From positions 3,169 to 22,343 of the forward strand of contig JABAAI010000005.1 in NCBI GenBank assembly GCA_014238825.1: a stretch of DNA of 19,175 nt, in the 5' to 3' direction. The translations under genes were made by a program, and so were the position numbers. The notes below the pieces were generated by a model that saw only the letters and a program-made list of their open reading frames with translations, had not been told where the DNA came from and searched no databases. This DNA is from Leptospirales bacterium. Lineage in GTDB: Bacteria > Spirochaetota > Leptospiria > Leptospirales > Leptonemataceae. Of the stretch, positions 1 to 7,925 are shown piece by piece; position 1 is the first letter of the stretch, and every line of letters starts with the position of its first letter.

Positions 1-772
1 ACTCACTCCCCTCTAATACAGACTCATTAAGGCTCTTATTATTATACTGGTCAAACTCGGCGAGTTGATTCATCGACTCTGTCTGAGCCTTATCTAATTC
101 ATCAGGCTCTGTGAATTCGTTGCCATCATTGCCTGTAATTGTTATATTTTCCCGATCTAAGCCGGGAACCGATCTATAGATCAAGTTTTTAATACCACTC
201 ACTTGCTTTCTGGTAACTTTATCAATGCCTGGCGTAGGCCTAATCACAACCGAAGCCTTAACTTTATCTGTTTGTGTCATAAAATTATTCTTAACTGGAA
301 TTGCTAACTCAACTCGAGCCTTTTTGACAAAATCCAAGGTCATTAGCATTTGCTCTAGAGAACCTTTTATTGCCCGGTGTAATTTGATGTTTTTATCAAA
401 GCTGGTCTCATCCCAACGAGATATATCAAAAATATCATATCCCTCTACTCCTGCCGGTATCAAGTTATCCTGTGCCAACCGTGTGATTATAGCTTGACGC
501 TTACTTGAATCAACATAAATGCTATCTGTACCAGAACCATGCCAGCTATAAGACATCGCATCCAAAGTCTTAGTTATTTTTGCATAGTCACCTTGGTTTA
601 AATCACCATAGAGCAAAACGCGTGGTAACCTTGTAGAAAAACTAGCAACAAATACCAGTCCTATAAAAACTACACCCGCAACTCCTGCTAATATCAAACG
701 CTTCTTTTTATCTAATCCACCCCATACTTTCTGAATTTGATTTAGAAAATTTTTAATAAAATCTTTCATCAT
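1..772 (-). CDS. fliF: Flagellar MS-ring protein FliF, N-terminal part (cut by window edge)
   Basis: FliF forms the MS-ring in the cytoplasmic membrane, on which the flagellar motor and export apparatus assemble. About 257 codons are visible of a protein usually near 550 residues; the rest lies beyond the left edge. I translated it directly, as the frame is open to position 1. It starts MMKDFIKNFLNQIQKVWGGL, has one membrane segment at about residues 25-45, then the periplasmic ring-building region. The segment GVEGYDIFDISRWDETSFDK and the following run on charged residues and LDFVKKARVELAIP match the FliF/YscJ ring-building fold, and the first phrase looks spirochaetal. A good Shine-Dalgarno AAGGAG lies upstream; spacing is 4 nt to the first ATG (772) and 7 nt to the second (769), so either may be used. 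It is the last visible gene of the flgB-flgC-fliE-fliF set but is separated from fliE by 222 bp. Confidence 0.93.
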   Translation of the reverse strand, partial: MMKDFIKNFLNQIQKVWGGLDKKKRLILAGVAGVVFIGLVFVASFSTRLPRVLLYGDLNQGDYAKITKTLDAMSYSWHGSGTDSIYVDSSKRQAIITRLAQDNLIPAGVEGYDIFDISRWDETSFDKNIKLHRAIKGSLEQMLMTLDFVKKARVELAIPVKNNFMTQTDKVKASVVIRPTPGIDKVTRKQVSGIKNLIYRSVPGLDRENITITGNDGNEFTEPDELDKAQTESMNQLAEFDQYNNKSLNESVLEGSE

Positions 773-835
773 ATATCTCCTTTTTACTTTATATTATTTA
801 TAAAGTCTTTCTTCTATTTAAGAGACATAATCTTT

Positions 836-902
836 ATACATCATTATAAGTACAAGTTTTTTTATCTTTTTTCAAAAAAAGATATGTTTTTCAAAAAAAA
901 AA
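836..902 (-). promoter_or_regulatory. Candidate promoter region for fliF
   Basis: On the minus strand a perfect TATAAT occupies 848-843, about 70 nt upstream of the fliF start. Directly upstream are two copies of the A/T-tract motif TTTTTCAAAAAAA (868-880 and 887-899 in plus orientation, period 19 bp), which resemble UP-element-like or bent DNA. No good -35 hexamer lies at 17 nt, so this is only a candidate. It would let fliF and downstream genes be transcribed separately from flgB-flgC-fliE. Confidence 0.35.
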
Positions 903-915
903 TTAGATTAGTTGT

Positions 916-933
916 ACTATACGACTGTATAGT
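916..933. repeat. Perfect 7-bp hairpin in the fliE-fliF gap
   Basis: ACTATAC and GTATAGT form a perfect stem around the loop GACT. On the plus strand a run of T follows, but no plus-strand gene ends here. On the minus strand the nearest T run lies about 15 nt further downstream. It could be an operator or part of a transcript-processing structure; I cannot assign a role. Confidence 0.4.
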
Positions 934-969
934 TTTTCAAACTCAATTTAAGGACGCGAAAAATAACAA

Positions 970-991
970 TAGCTATTTAGCTAAATAGCTA
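970..991 (-). terminator. 22-bp perfect palindrome 3 bp after fliE, possible weak terminator
   Basis: The 22 bp from 970 to 991 are perfectly self-complementary, centred on AGCT. They begin 3 bp after the fliE stop codon in the direction of transcription and are followed on the minus strand by ATTGTTATTTTT. This layout fits an attenuating or rho-independent terminator inside the flagellar operon, but the stem is AT-rich and without a loop it would fold imperfectly. A dimeric-regulator site is the alternative. Confidence 0.4.
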
Positions 992-994
992 GCT

Positions 995-1378
995 TTATCT
1001 AGGTGAAGATAATTCTTTAAAAGTACGGACAAGCCCATCTGAGAGAGTCTTAGCAAAATTTAGAGCAAAGCGTGCCTTTTCAGCAGCTAATAAAACTTCA
1101 TGAACTTCTACAGAATTTGGATCATATACCGCCTGAGCACTCAGTTTTTTAGAATTTGAATCTAATTTTTCAATTCCAGAAATTGCATTGCCAAGCAAAC
1201 TAGAAAAACTCTGTCCATTGGATGCTAGTGAAGCACCTTTTGTTTCCAAAGCTAGGCCTGACGGATTCATGTGCAAATGATGATTTGTCTTCATACTCAA
1301 TGAAGTATGGTTTTTAGCACCCATAATCTCTGGCATCCCACTAGAAAAATTTACTCCTCTTGTTGAATTAATAATCAT
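995..1378 (-). CDS. fliE: Flagellar hook-basal body protein FliE
   Basis: FliE is the small adaptor thought to join the MS-ring/export gate to the proximal rod, and is secreted by the flagellar type III system. The 127-residue product has the family signature in its C-terminal two thirds: SFSSLLGNAISGIEKLDSNS (about 57-76), then DPNSVEVHEVLLAAEKARFALNF, which matches the conserved 'VHEVMIAAEKA' block. The N-terminal 50 residues are variable and longer than in the usual 100-115 residue protein. The start is supported by a TAATG junction: the flgC stop TAA and the fliE ATG share one base, which implies translational coupling. A second Met at residue 15 is a less likely start. Confidence 0.93.
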   Translation of the reverse strand: MIINSTRGVNFSSGMPEIMGAKNHTSLSMKTNHHLHMNPSGLALETKGASLASNGQSFSSLLGNAISGIEKLDSNSKKLSAQAVYDPNSVEVHEVLLAAEKARFALNFAKTLSDGLVRTFKELSSPR

Positions 1379-1839
1379 TAGGCACGTCCTATCTCTAGAG
1401 CTTTTTGAAACATCTGGCGACTACCGACAATAACTTGAGCATTGGCCTCATAGGAACGAGAAGCCCCAATCATATCTGTCATTTCCTCGACTATGTTAAC
1501 GTTTGGTAACTCCACATAACCTTTCTTAACTCCAATTTTAATAGCATCGGGATGAGATGGATCATAACGCAAAGGCAATGGTCGCATATCTTTTGCAATA
1601 CGCTCAACCTTCACACCACGTCCCAGCCCAGTCTCTAGTCCTCCTGGATAGACAGGAGAACGCCAGACATTGCGCATATTAATTGGTGTCATAATAACTT
1701 GATCACGACGAAAAGGTCCGTCTCCCTGAGCGTTGCGGGTAGTATTAGCATTAGCGATATTGTTAGAAATGACATCTAAGCGAAGTCTTTGAGCACTCAA
1801 GCCACTAGCCCCAATGTTAATAGCATCAAACATTCCCAT
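1378..1839 (-). CDS. flgC: Flagellar proximal rod protein FlgC
   Basis: FlgC is a proximal rod subunit assembled in the periplasm after export. The 153-residue product is of ordinary length. The N-terminal rod motif is clear (ASGLSAQRLRLDVISNNIAN, residues 12-31, the Flg_bb_rod domain), followed by FRRDQVIMTP. The C-terminal motif lies around residues 117-150 (VEEMTDMIGASRSYEANAQV, then MFQKALEIGRA). The style is spirochaetal. It lies 25 bp after the flgB stop and overlaps fliE by one base, so the three are almost certainly co-transcribed. Confidence 0.96.
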   Translation of the reverse strand: MGMFDAINIGASGLSAQRLRLDVISNNIANANTTRNAQGDGPFRRDQVIMTPINMRNVWRSPVYPGGLETGLGRGVKVERIAKDMRPLPLRYDPSHPDAIKIGVKKGYVELPNVNIVEEMTDMIGASRSYEANAQVIVGSRQMFQKALEIGRA

Positions 1840-1864
1840 AATTCAAAATCCTATTATTTATCTC

Positions 1865-2302
1865 CTAAACAGTCGGCCTCAGTAATCTCTGCATGTGTCT
1901 GAAATGAGCAGAAAGTCTATCAATCATTAAATTATATTGCAATTGGTTACGAACCAGTTTTGTCACTTCATCTTCTATATCTACGTTATTGCCATCATTT
2001 CTCATAGCTGAATTATAATCTATATTTATGCGTGGTTTTATCGAACTGGAAGAGATATGAGTTCTTTTAGCGATATGAAGTGGGTTAGTTGTCCGCAAAG
2101 GGCTCTCCCCTGCCAAGCTCTTTTCTTGTTCTAAAGCACGCTTCAGTTGAGATTCAAAACTCACTTCCGAACGTTTAAAATGAGGAACATCAACATTTGT
2201 GATATTATTAGCCAAGACCTTACGTCTTAGCACAGCCACACCGATACCCTTCTCCAAAACAGAGACTTCTTTCATCATAGAGTTAGCATCAAAGAAAGAC
2301 AT
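1865..2302 (-). CDS. flgB: Flagellar proximal rod protein FlgB
   Basis: FlgB is a proximal rod subunit, usually the first gene of this block. Conserved features are the N-terminal rod motif VLRRKVLANNITNVDVPHFKR, SEVSFESQLKRALEQE, the central LRTTNPLHI and the C-terminal DIEDEVTKLVRNQLQYNLMI region. The frame is open from 2371, but the first 23 codons are a Phe/Lys-rich run unlike FlgB and overlap a candidate promoter. I therefore prefer the ATG at 2302 (MSFFDANSMMKEVSVLEKGI, about 145 residues, typical for the family). The Met pair nine residues further in is also possible. No strong Shine-Dalgarno is visible. flgB starts about 110 bp downstream of the ClC gene on the same strand. Confidence 0.93.
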   Translation of the reverse strand: MSFFDANSMMKEVSVLEKGIGVAVLRRKVLANNITNVDVPHFKRSEVSFESQLKRALEQEKSLAGESPLRTTNPLHIAKRTHISSSSIKPRINIDYNSAMRNDGNNVDIEDEVTKLVRNQLQYNLMIDRLSAHFRHMQRLLRPTV

Positions 2303-2351
2303 GTAACTGTCTTCGACTGGTTTGAAAAAAAACTTAACAAATTTTTTATGT

Positions 2352-2412
2352 CGCATGAAAAATAAATACATAGAAGTTACGAAGTCAAATTGATTTTAGA
2401 ACACTTATTATA
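2352..2412 (-). promoter_or_regulatory. Candidate promoter(s) for the flgB-flgC-fliE operon
   Basis: On the minus strand TTGACT (2388-2383) and TATTTT (2364-2359) are 18 bp apart and would start transcription near 2352, about 50 nt before the preferred flgB start. A perfect TATAAT also occurs at 2412-2407, but without a recognisable -35. Both are housekeeping-type (sigma-70) rather than sigma-28 motifs. Confidence 0.4.
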
Positions 2413-2415
2413 GAG

Positions 2416-4293
2416 CTAGGATATATGTTTTTTATAAGAATCTAAAATATCTTGAGAGAGGACGTAGCCTAGAACTTTTTTCTTTTTAGAATCAAGGATG
2501 GCAACTTTATCGAATTCTCCTTTAGAAATTTTTTGTAGTGCAAGTGACAAAGAATCTTCCTTAGTTACAGTGGCAATGCCCTCATGACATAATTCGGAAA
2601 CTTTAGTTTTACTTAATTTACTATCTTTAGCATACTTTTTTGCTAAGGATTTAAGAGAAAACATTCCTTGATATATTTTATCTTTATCAGTCACAATAAA
2701 ATCACTAGTCTCTATTTTGAGACTATATCTCTTTATTGCAGATATAGAAGATTTCGCAGGAATAATGGCCTTATATCGTAATTTAGAAAATTCTTGACCA
2801 ATTTTAAGTTTACCCAATATATCCAATTCCATATCCCAAAAGTGAGCAGGTGATTTAAAGCGATTATAAACTTGCTGCTTATAAAGAGACCAACGAGAAG
2901 AAAGGGTAAAGGCAATCATACTTACAATCATGAGAGGTGGTAAAAGAGCGTATGAACCAATAATATCACTTATCATAATCATAGCTGAGAATGGAGTCCG
3001 TGCCACGCCAGAGAAAAAAGCACCCATCCCCACCAGCATAAAAGAAGCGGTACTAATATCCCAAGTTGGTAATAGATATTGGCTAAAGTTTGCAACTCCT
3101 CCTCCCAACATTGCACCAATAAAGAGAGACGGAGCAAAGAGACCACCAGAGCCTTTAGAGCCAGCAGTAATGGAAGTAGTAATAATCTTTAAAAAAGCCA
3201 AAAAGAAGAAAAAAGCCCCTAAATGGAGGTGAGAGCTAGACCAAGAATTATCTGTGTAAGCAGTACTGCGTCCATTAATTGTTTCGTGTAAATAACCCAT
3301 TCCTGAACCAGTCACTTCAGGAATAGTAATCATAAAAGCACCGATGAAAAGCCCACCAAAGGCAGGCTTGAAGACTATGGGTAACTTTATTTGATTCATA
3401 ATCATTCTTCCAATTTGCATCATTCTCACATACACAAAACCTATTACATAACAGACTAAGCCCAATATTACATAAATAATCAACTCATGATAGCCCCTAA
3501 GTCCAACGTCAGCCACTTCGAATAAGGAACCCCTACCTATAACTCCACTAAAAACAAGATAAGCCGTTACTGAAGAAATTAAACATGGGACCAGAGAATC
3601 GCTTTCGATATCCTCGCGATAAAGGACTTCTACGGCTGTCATTGCTCCACCTAAAGGAGCTCTAAATATCGCTCCCAAGCCACCTGCAGTACCCGCTAAA
3701 AGAAGAGTTCGCCTGGCTCGAGGACCTACTTTTAGAATTTTACCAAAAAATGAACCTAAGGCAGCACCGATATAGGCTGTTGGCCCTTCCTTGCCTCCAC
3801 TACCGCCAGTAGATATAGTAAGGGTAGTTCCTATCGCTTTAAAAAAAGCTCCTCGGCCTGGAATATTTCCTTCACGATAGTGAAAGGAACGAATCATCTC
3901 ATCAGTCCCAGAACCACTGGTATCTTTATATAGAAAACGAATTATCAAACCAACCAACAACCCGCCCATAACTGGTAAGCAGAAAAGAAACCATGGTGAT
4001 GACAGAATAGCAAAGATAGTATCAATAGCAATAAAGTTATCGATAGCTTTAATAATATTTCCGCCTAGAGCTAATGGGGGCACTTCCCCCGGTGGTGGAT
4101 CATGGTGATTAGCTCCTCTTAGGAAAAGAGCTTCAAATGAGTTGAGGAGAGTGGAAAATAATATAGCGAGCAGACCAGAGAGAATACCAATGATAACCGA
4201 ATAAATATAAATACTGTGGGCATTAGTGATTTTAAATAACTTTCCATATTTCCGAATGAATGACCTTAGAAGTCTATTAAGCAGTCTCATCAT
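2416..4293 (-). CDS. ClC-family chloride channel/transporter with C-terminal CBS pair
   Basis: This 625-residue integral membrane protein carries the full voltage-gated chloride channel domain (residues about 28-470) and a C-terminal CBS pair (about 500-620; the second is clear at 580-620, DSLSLALQKISKGEFDKVAI). Selectivity-filter motifs are present: GSGTDEM (127-133, in place of GSGIP), GSGGKEGP (164-171) with the gating glutamate E169, GGLFAPSLFIG (383-393) and the pore tyrosine probably Y471. The position matching the intracellular 'proton glutamate' of E. coli ClC (E203) appears to be V223 (VEVLYRED at 221-228), as in channel-type ClCs. Anion flux may therefore be channel-like rather than 2Cl-/H+ exchange; this is inference from a by-eye alignment. 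The CBS domains suggest gating by adenine nucleotides. It follows hppA on the same strand after 73 bp. Confidence 0.92.
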   Translation of the reverse strand: MMRLLNRLLRSFIRKYGKLFKITNAHSIYIYSVIIGILSGLLAILFSTLLNSFEALFLRGANHHDPPPGEVPPLALGGNIIKAIDNFIAIDTIFAILSSPWFLFCLPVMGGLLVGLIIRFLYKDTSGSGTDEMIRSFHYREGNIPGRGAFFKAIGTTLTISTGGSGGKEGPTAYIGAALGSFFGKILKVGPRARRTLLLAGTAGGLGAIFRAPLGGAMTAVEVLYREDIESDSLVPCLISSVTAYLVFSGVIGRGSLFEVADVGLRGYHELIIYVILGLVCYVIGFVYVRMMQIGRMIMNQIKLPIVFKPAFGGLFIGAFMITIPEVTGSGMGYLHETINGRSTAYTDNSWSSSHLHLGAFFFFLAFLKIITTSITAGSKGSGGLFAPSLFIGAMLGGGVANFSQYLLPTWDISTASFMLVGMGAFFSGVARTPFSAMIMISDIIGSYALLPPLMIVSMIAFTLSSRWSLYKQQVYNRFKSPAHFWDMELDILGKLKIGQEFSKLRYKAIIPAKSSISAIKRYSLKIETSDFIVTDKDKIYQGMFSLKSLAKKYAKDSKLSKTKVSELCHEGIATVTKEDSLSLALQKISKGEFDKVAILDSKKKKVLGYVLSQDILDSYKKHIS

Positions 4294-4366
4294 ATCTCAT
4301 ATAATAAGTCTAGCAAAAAGCGACCTAAAAAGTTTTCTTAGCTTATATAAAACTAATAGAAAAATT

Positions 4367-6577
4367 CTATAGCTTAATCATCGGAGCAATCACCAGAGCA
4401 ACGATAGCCATCAATTTAATAAGGATATTAATAGAGGGACCAGAGGTATCTTTAAGAGGATCACCAACGGTATCACCAACAACAGCAGCTTTATGGGCAT
4501 CAGAACCTTTCATCAACTTCTCTGAACCTATGCGTACTCCTCCCTCAATCATCTTCTTAGCATTATCCCAAGCACCACCAGCATTAGACTGAAAAATAGC
4601 CATCAAAACACCACTTACAGTAACCCCGCCAAGAAGGCCTCCCAAGGTTTCAGGTCCCATTACAAATCCAAAGACAACAGGTGTGATAATGGCAATAAGA
4701 CCGGGTAAAATCATCTCACGAATAGCAGAGCGAGTGGAAATATCTACACAGCGCGCATATTGAGGCTTTCCCTCTGCTGCATCCATAATCTTTTTATCAC
4801 TTGCCTTTATTTTAGAAAGATCAGGATATTTTTTCATCACTTGCAAAGCTTTTTTAAGAGCAGGAATACTCTTAAATTGACGACGCACTTCCTTAATCAT
4901 ACTCATAGCAGAGCGACCAACAGCATTCATAGCCAAAGCCGAAAAAACATAGGGAAGCATAGCACCAATAAAAATACCTACAATTACAGTTGGCGAGGTC
5001 AAATTAATAACAGTAATTCCACTTTGTTTAGCAAAAGCAACAAAAAGAGCCAAGGCAGTAATAGCAGCCGATGCAATAGCAAAGCCCTTGCCTATGGCAG
5101 CAGTAGTGTTACCGACAGCATCTAATTTATCTGTTCTATCACGAACTTTTTTTGGCAACTCAGACATCTCAGCAATCCCACCAGCGTTATCCGATATAGG
5201 ACCATAAGCATCAACAGCCAGCTGAATACCCGTATTAGCCAGCATCCCCACGGCAGCCAAAGCGATACCGTAAAGTCCAGCTGCATAATAAGAAATTAGA
5301 ATTGCTGCTGAGATTAAAATAACAGGCAAGGCCGTAGACATCATACCAACTCCAAGACCGGCAATAATTGTAGTCGCAGAGCCAGTTGTTGACTGCTTTA
5401 CTATTGATAGCACAGGTTTTTTGCCTGTACCCGTATAATATTCCGTGACGATGCCCACCAGCATACCGGCAACTAAACCACAAAGAACAGCCCAAAAAGC
5501 ACCAATTGCTGTAAAGTCTTTGAGAAGACTATCAGCGTTAGTACCAAAACTTGGTAAAATTGCTCCTGATTGCCATTGTGGAGGCAAGATATTAGTAATA
5601 GCAAAATAACACAGCCCAAGCATGATAGCAGAAGCAACCCAATGCCCTACATTTAAAGCGGTTTGCGGATTCCCACCATCCTTAACACGAACAAATAAAA
5701 TACCTATCATAGAAGAAATAATTCCTAAACCTCCCAGTACAAGAGGTAAAATAACAGCACTAAGACCTGTGAAATCATCTAGATTTTGGTTTTGAAAAAT
5801 TGCGACAAATGACGCACCTAAGAACATAGCCGCCAAAATAGAGCCTACATAAGATTCGAAAAGATCAGCACCCATTCCTGAAATATCGCCAACATTATCA
5901 CCTACGTTGTCTGCAATAGTTGCTGGGTTTAGCGGATGGTCTTCAGGAATACCAGCCTCTACCTTACCAACAAGATCGGCACCAACATCAGCGGCCTTAG
6001 TATAGATACCACCACCAACACGAGCAAAAAGAGCGATTGAAGAAGCACCCATTCCAAATCCAGCGACAATATTCAACACTCGCGTCACACTCGAATCACT
6101 AAAAATCCAGCTATAAGAAACAAAAAGAGTGCCCAAGCCTAAAAGTCCTAAACCAACAACACACATACCCATCACAGAACCACCACCAAAAGCAACGTGC
6201 AAAGCCTTAGCTAAACTAACTCTTGCGGCCTCAGTTGTTCTAACATTAGCAAGAGTCGCTACACGCATACCAATAAAGCCAGCAAGTCCAGAGCAAATCG
6301 CTCCTGCTATAAAAGAAAAGGCAATAAGAGGCGACGACTGCTCTCCACCCGAGCTAAGAAATGTAGTAAATACCAGTAAAATGGCAACAATAATCACGTA
6401 CCAAAACATGACTCTATACTCAGCACGCAGGAAGGCAAGCGCGCCATCAGCTATGTAACGCCTTATCCTCTGCATCTTTTCGTTGCCAGCACTTTGGCGA
6501 GAAACCCAATAATACTTAAAAAAAGCAAAAACTAAAGCCAAAATGGCTAATCCTAAAACGATAAAAATATAATTCAC
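4367..6577 (-). CDS. hppA: Membrane-bound ion-pumping pyrophosphatase (K+-dependent type)
   Basis: HppA hydrolyses PPi in the cytoplasm and pumps H+ and/or Na+ across the membrane. The 736-residue product has the multi-helix M-PPase architecture and all core motifs: DVGADLVGK (197-205) and DNVGDNVGD (223-231) that bind Mg-PPi, VDAYGPISDNAGGIAEM (455-471), and near the C-terminus GDTVGDPLKDTSGPS. Ala493 and Gly496 in GNTTAAIGKG mark the K+-dependent subfamily; K+-independent enzymes carry Lys and Thr there. Glu241 in the sequence FESYVGS is the arrangement common in Na+-pumping or Na+/H+ K+-dependent enzymes, so the pumped ion cannot be fixed from sequence. The start is GTG, with AAAGG about 10 nt upstream. 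It probably shares a transcript with the following ClC gene. Confidence 0.97.
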   Translation of the reverse strand: MNYIFIVLGLAILALVFAFFKYYWVSRQSAGNEKMQRIRRYIADGALAFLRAEYRVMFWYVIIVAILLVFTTFLSSGGEQSSPLIAFSFIAGAICSGLAGFIGMRVATLANVRTTEAARVSLAKALHVAFGGGSVMGMCVVGLGLLGLGTLFVSYSWIFSDSSVTRVLNIVAGFGMGASSIALFARVGGGIYTKAADVGADLVGKVEAGIPEDHPLNPATIADNVGDNVGDISGMGADLFESYVGSILAAMFLGASFVAIFQNQNLDDFTGLSAVILPLVLGGLGIISSMIGILFVRVKDGGNPQTALNVGHWVASAIMLGLCYFAITNILPPQWQSGAILPSFGTNADSLLKDFTAIGAFWAVLCGLVAGMLVGIVTEYYTGTGKKPVLSIVKQSTTGSATTIIAGLGVGMMSTALPVILISAAILISYYAAGLYGIALAAVGMLANTGIQLAVDAYGPISDNAGGIAEMSELPKKVRDRTDKLDAVGNTTAAIGKGFAIASAAITALALFVAFAKQSGITVINLTSPTVIVGIFIGAMLPYVFSALAMNAVGRSAMSMIKEVRRQFKSIPALKKALQVMKKYPDLSKIKASDKKIMDAAEGKPQYARCVDISTRSAIREMILPGLIAIITPVVFGFVMGPETLGGLLGGVTVSGVLMAIFQSNAGGAWDNAKKMIEGGVRIGSEKLMKGSDAHKAAVVGDTVGDPLKDTSGPSINILIKLMAIVALVIAPMIKL

Positions 6578-6648
6578 AAAAATTAAACCTTTTTCTTATT
6601 TAAATATAGATCTTGCCAATGAAAACTTATAACAAAGGCGAATGTACC

Positions 6649-6677
6649 ATAGAAAATTTTTCCCAACAAAATGTCAA
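6649..6677 (-). promoter_or_regulatory. Candidate hppA promoter
   Basis: A perfect -35 hexamer TTGACA lies at 6677-6672 on the minus strand and is followed 17 bp later by a weak -10, TTCTAT (6654-6649). Transcription would start about 65 nt before the hppA GTG. A second possible -10, TATAAG, lies further downstream in the same leader. Confidence 0.4.
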
Positions 6678-6747
6678 TAAAATTAAACTTTATCATTAAA
6701 ATTTAACTTAGGGACGAACTATCTTGCCCACAAGTCCAGCCATATTA

Positions 6748-6762
6748 GAATTGTCACAATTC
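6748..6762. repeat. 15-bp inverted repeat between ABC ATPase and hppA
   Basis: GAATTGT and ACAATTC flank a single C, giving 7-bp arms. It lies in the 230-bp gap after the ATPase gene and about 70 bp upstream of the hppA -35 candidate. No T run follows on either strand, so it is not a convincing terminator; an operator is possible. Confidence 0.4.
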
Positions 6763-6807
6763 GTATCAGTAATATTTATAGTTATTTAGGATATATAATG
6801 GAATTAT

Positions 6808-7890
6808 TTAACCTAGTTTTATTTTGTCAGTCACTTTGCTAGTCGAGATTAATTGTTCCAAACTCTTTAGCATATCATAAATAGAATCCATTTTCTTCTT
6901 ATTATCTTCATAGCACACTATCCATGATTTTTTGGCACCTTTTTGTATAATTTCTATAAGTGGTGTTTTACTTGATATTTTATCTTTCCCTGTCATAGCC
7001 TCATAGCCCATCCGATGCAAGGCTCTTGCTGTCCAATATCGTTCTACTCCATTTCCCCTTAAGATCACTTTCATATTTTTCTTAACTTTGGCCTCAAAGT
7101 TCCCCAAATCCTTATTGAAACTGAGCTTGGTATCCTTAGCAAAAACATCTTCTATTAGCCCAGACAAAACCAAATCCTCCGGTGCCCCAATATGGATCAG
7201 GCCATCTTCATCCATAAGCCATAGTAGCTCTGCCATAGAGAGAGCCAAAGCTAGTTCATGGCTAGACAAAATAATGGCAAGTTTCTTTTCTAAGGATATT
7301 TTTCGTAATAGCTGTAAGACTCCAATTGTATGAGAAATATCTAAAAAAGCTGTTGGTTCATCCAAAAAGAGCACCGAAGTCTCTTGAACAATAGCTCTCG
7401 CAATCAAAGCCCTTTGCTTTTGACCATCGGAAAGCTCCGCAAATAAAGATTGTTTCAGATGATCAAGGTCAACATAAGCGAGAGATTGAGAAATAATGAT
7501 TTTATCTTCTACGGACAGATTAGCATTAAAATTAGTATAAGGATAACGACCCATCGCCACCACATCAAAGACAGACATAAAACCAGGATTTAACTGCTCG
7601 TTAAGCATTAAGCCCCTATGTTTTGCCAGTTCTTTTAGCTTCCATTGGCTCAAGTCCTTGCCTAGTAGCTCTATGCTACCTGAAATACAGGGTATGATCC
7701 CAGCCAAGGTTTTGATAAGAGTTGATTTACCTACCCCATTTGGGCCTAAGAAAAAAATCAAATCCCCTTGCCTGATGCTTAGATTTAAATTGCTAGCAAG
7801 GAGGTTTTGCTTACGAGTATGACTTTTATAACCTATAGAAACTTGACTAGCACTCAGAATTTCCTTTCTGCTACATTCTATAAACTCCAT
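6808..7890 (-). CDS. ABC importer ATPase, FecE/BtuD type with C-terminal extension
   Basis: This is the nucleotide-binding subunit of the importer encoded with the two preceding genes. Motifs: Walker A GPNGVGKST (49-57), Q-loop near Q99, signature LSDGQ (153-157; the usual LSGGQ with D for G, as often in this family), Walker B VLFLDE (173-178) and switch His211. The ATPase domain ends near residue 265. An extra domain of about 90 residues follows (VILRGNGVERYWTARALHRM, then GAKKSWIVCYEDNKKKMDSI). FecE/BtuD proteins are normally about 255 residues. Similar tails occur, as I recall, in Bacteroidetes-type iron/haem importers, where their role is not established. GGAG lies 9 nt before the ATG, one of the few clear Shine-Dalgarno sites here. 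It begins 35 bp after the permease gene. Confidence 0.93.
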   Translation of the reverse strand: MEFIECSRKEILSASQVSIGYKSHTRKQNLLASNLNLSIRQGDLIFFLGPNGVGKSTLIKTLAGIIPCISGSIELLGKDLSQWKLKELAKHRGLMLNEQLNPGFMSVFDVVAMGRYPYTNFNANLSVEDKIIISQSLAYVDLDHLKQSLFAELSDGQKQRALIARAIVQETSVLFLDEPTAFLDISHTIGVLQLLRKISLEKKLAIILSSHELALALSMAELLWLMDEDGLIHIGAPEDLVLSGLIEDVFAKDTKLSFNKDLGNFEAKVKKNMKVILRGNGVERYWTARALHRMGYEAMTGKDKISSKTPLIEIIQKGAKKSWIVCYEDNKKKMDSIYDMLKSLEQLISTSKVTDKIKLG

Positions 7891-7925
7891 CTAAAAGGCT
7901 CCGTATAAGTTTTATCTAGTTATTC

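Noticed and set aside
225..497. Plus-strand 90-residue open frame at the left edge
   Set aside because: It is antisense to fliF, which is clearly coding through this stretch.
2303..2371. N-terminal extension of FlgB to the first in-frame ATG at 2371
   Set aside because: The extra residues are a Phe/Lys-rich run not seen in FlgB, and the stretch overlaps a candidate promoter; the ATG at 2302 fits the family length.
4294..4366. Rho-independent terminator between hppA and the ClC gene
   Set aside because: Two small AT-rich hairpins can be drawn, but neither has a convincing stem followed by a T run; co-transcription seems as likely.
4760..5125. Plus-strand open frames inside hppA (here and at 6129-6458)
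   Set aside because: They are antisense shadows of a strongly conserved gene, with no family resemblance and low-complexity composition.
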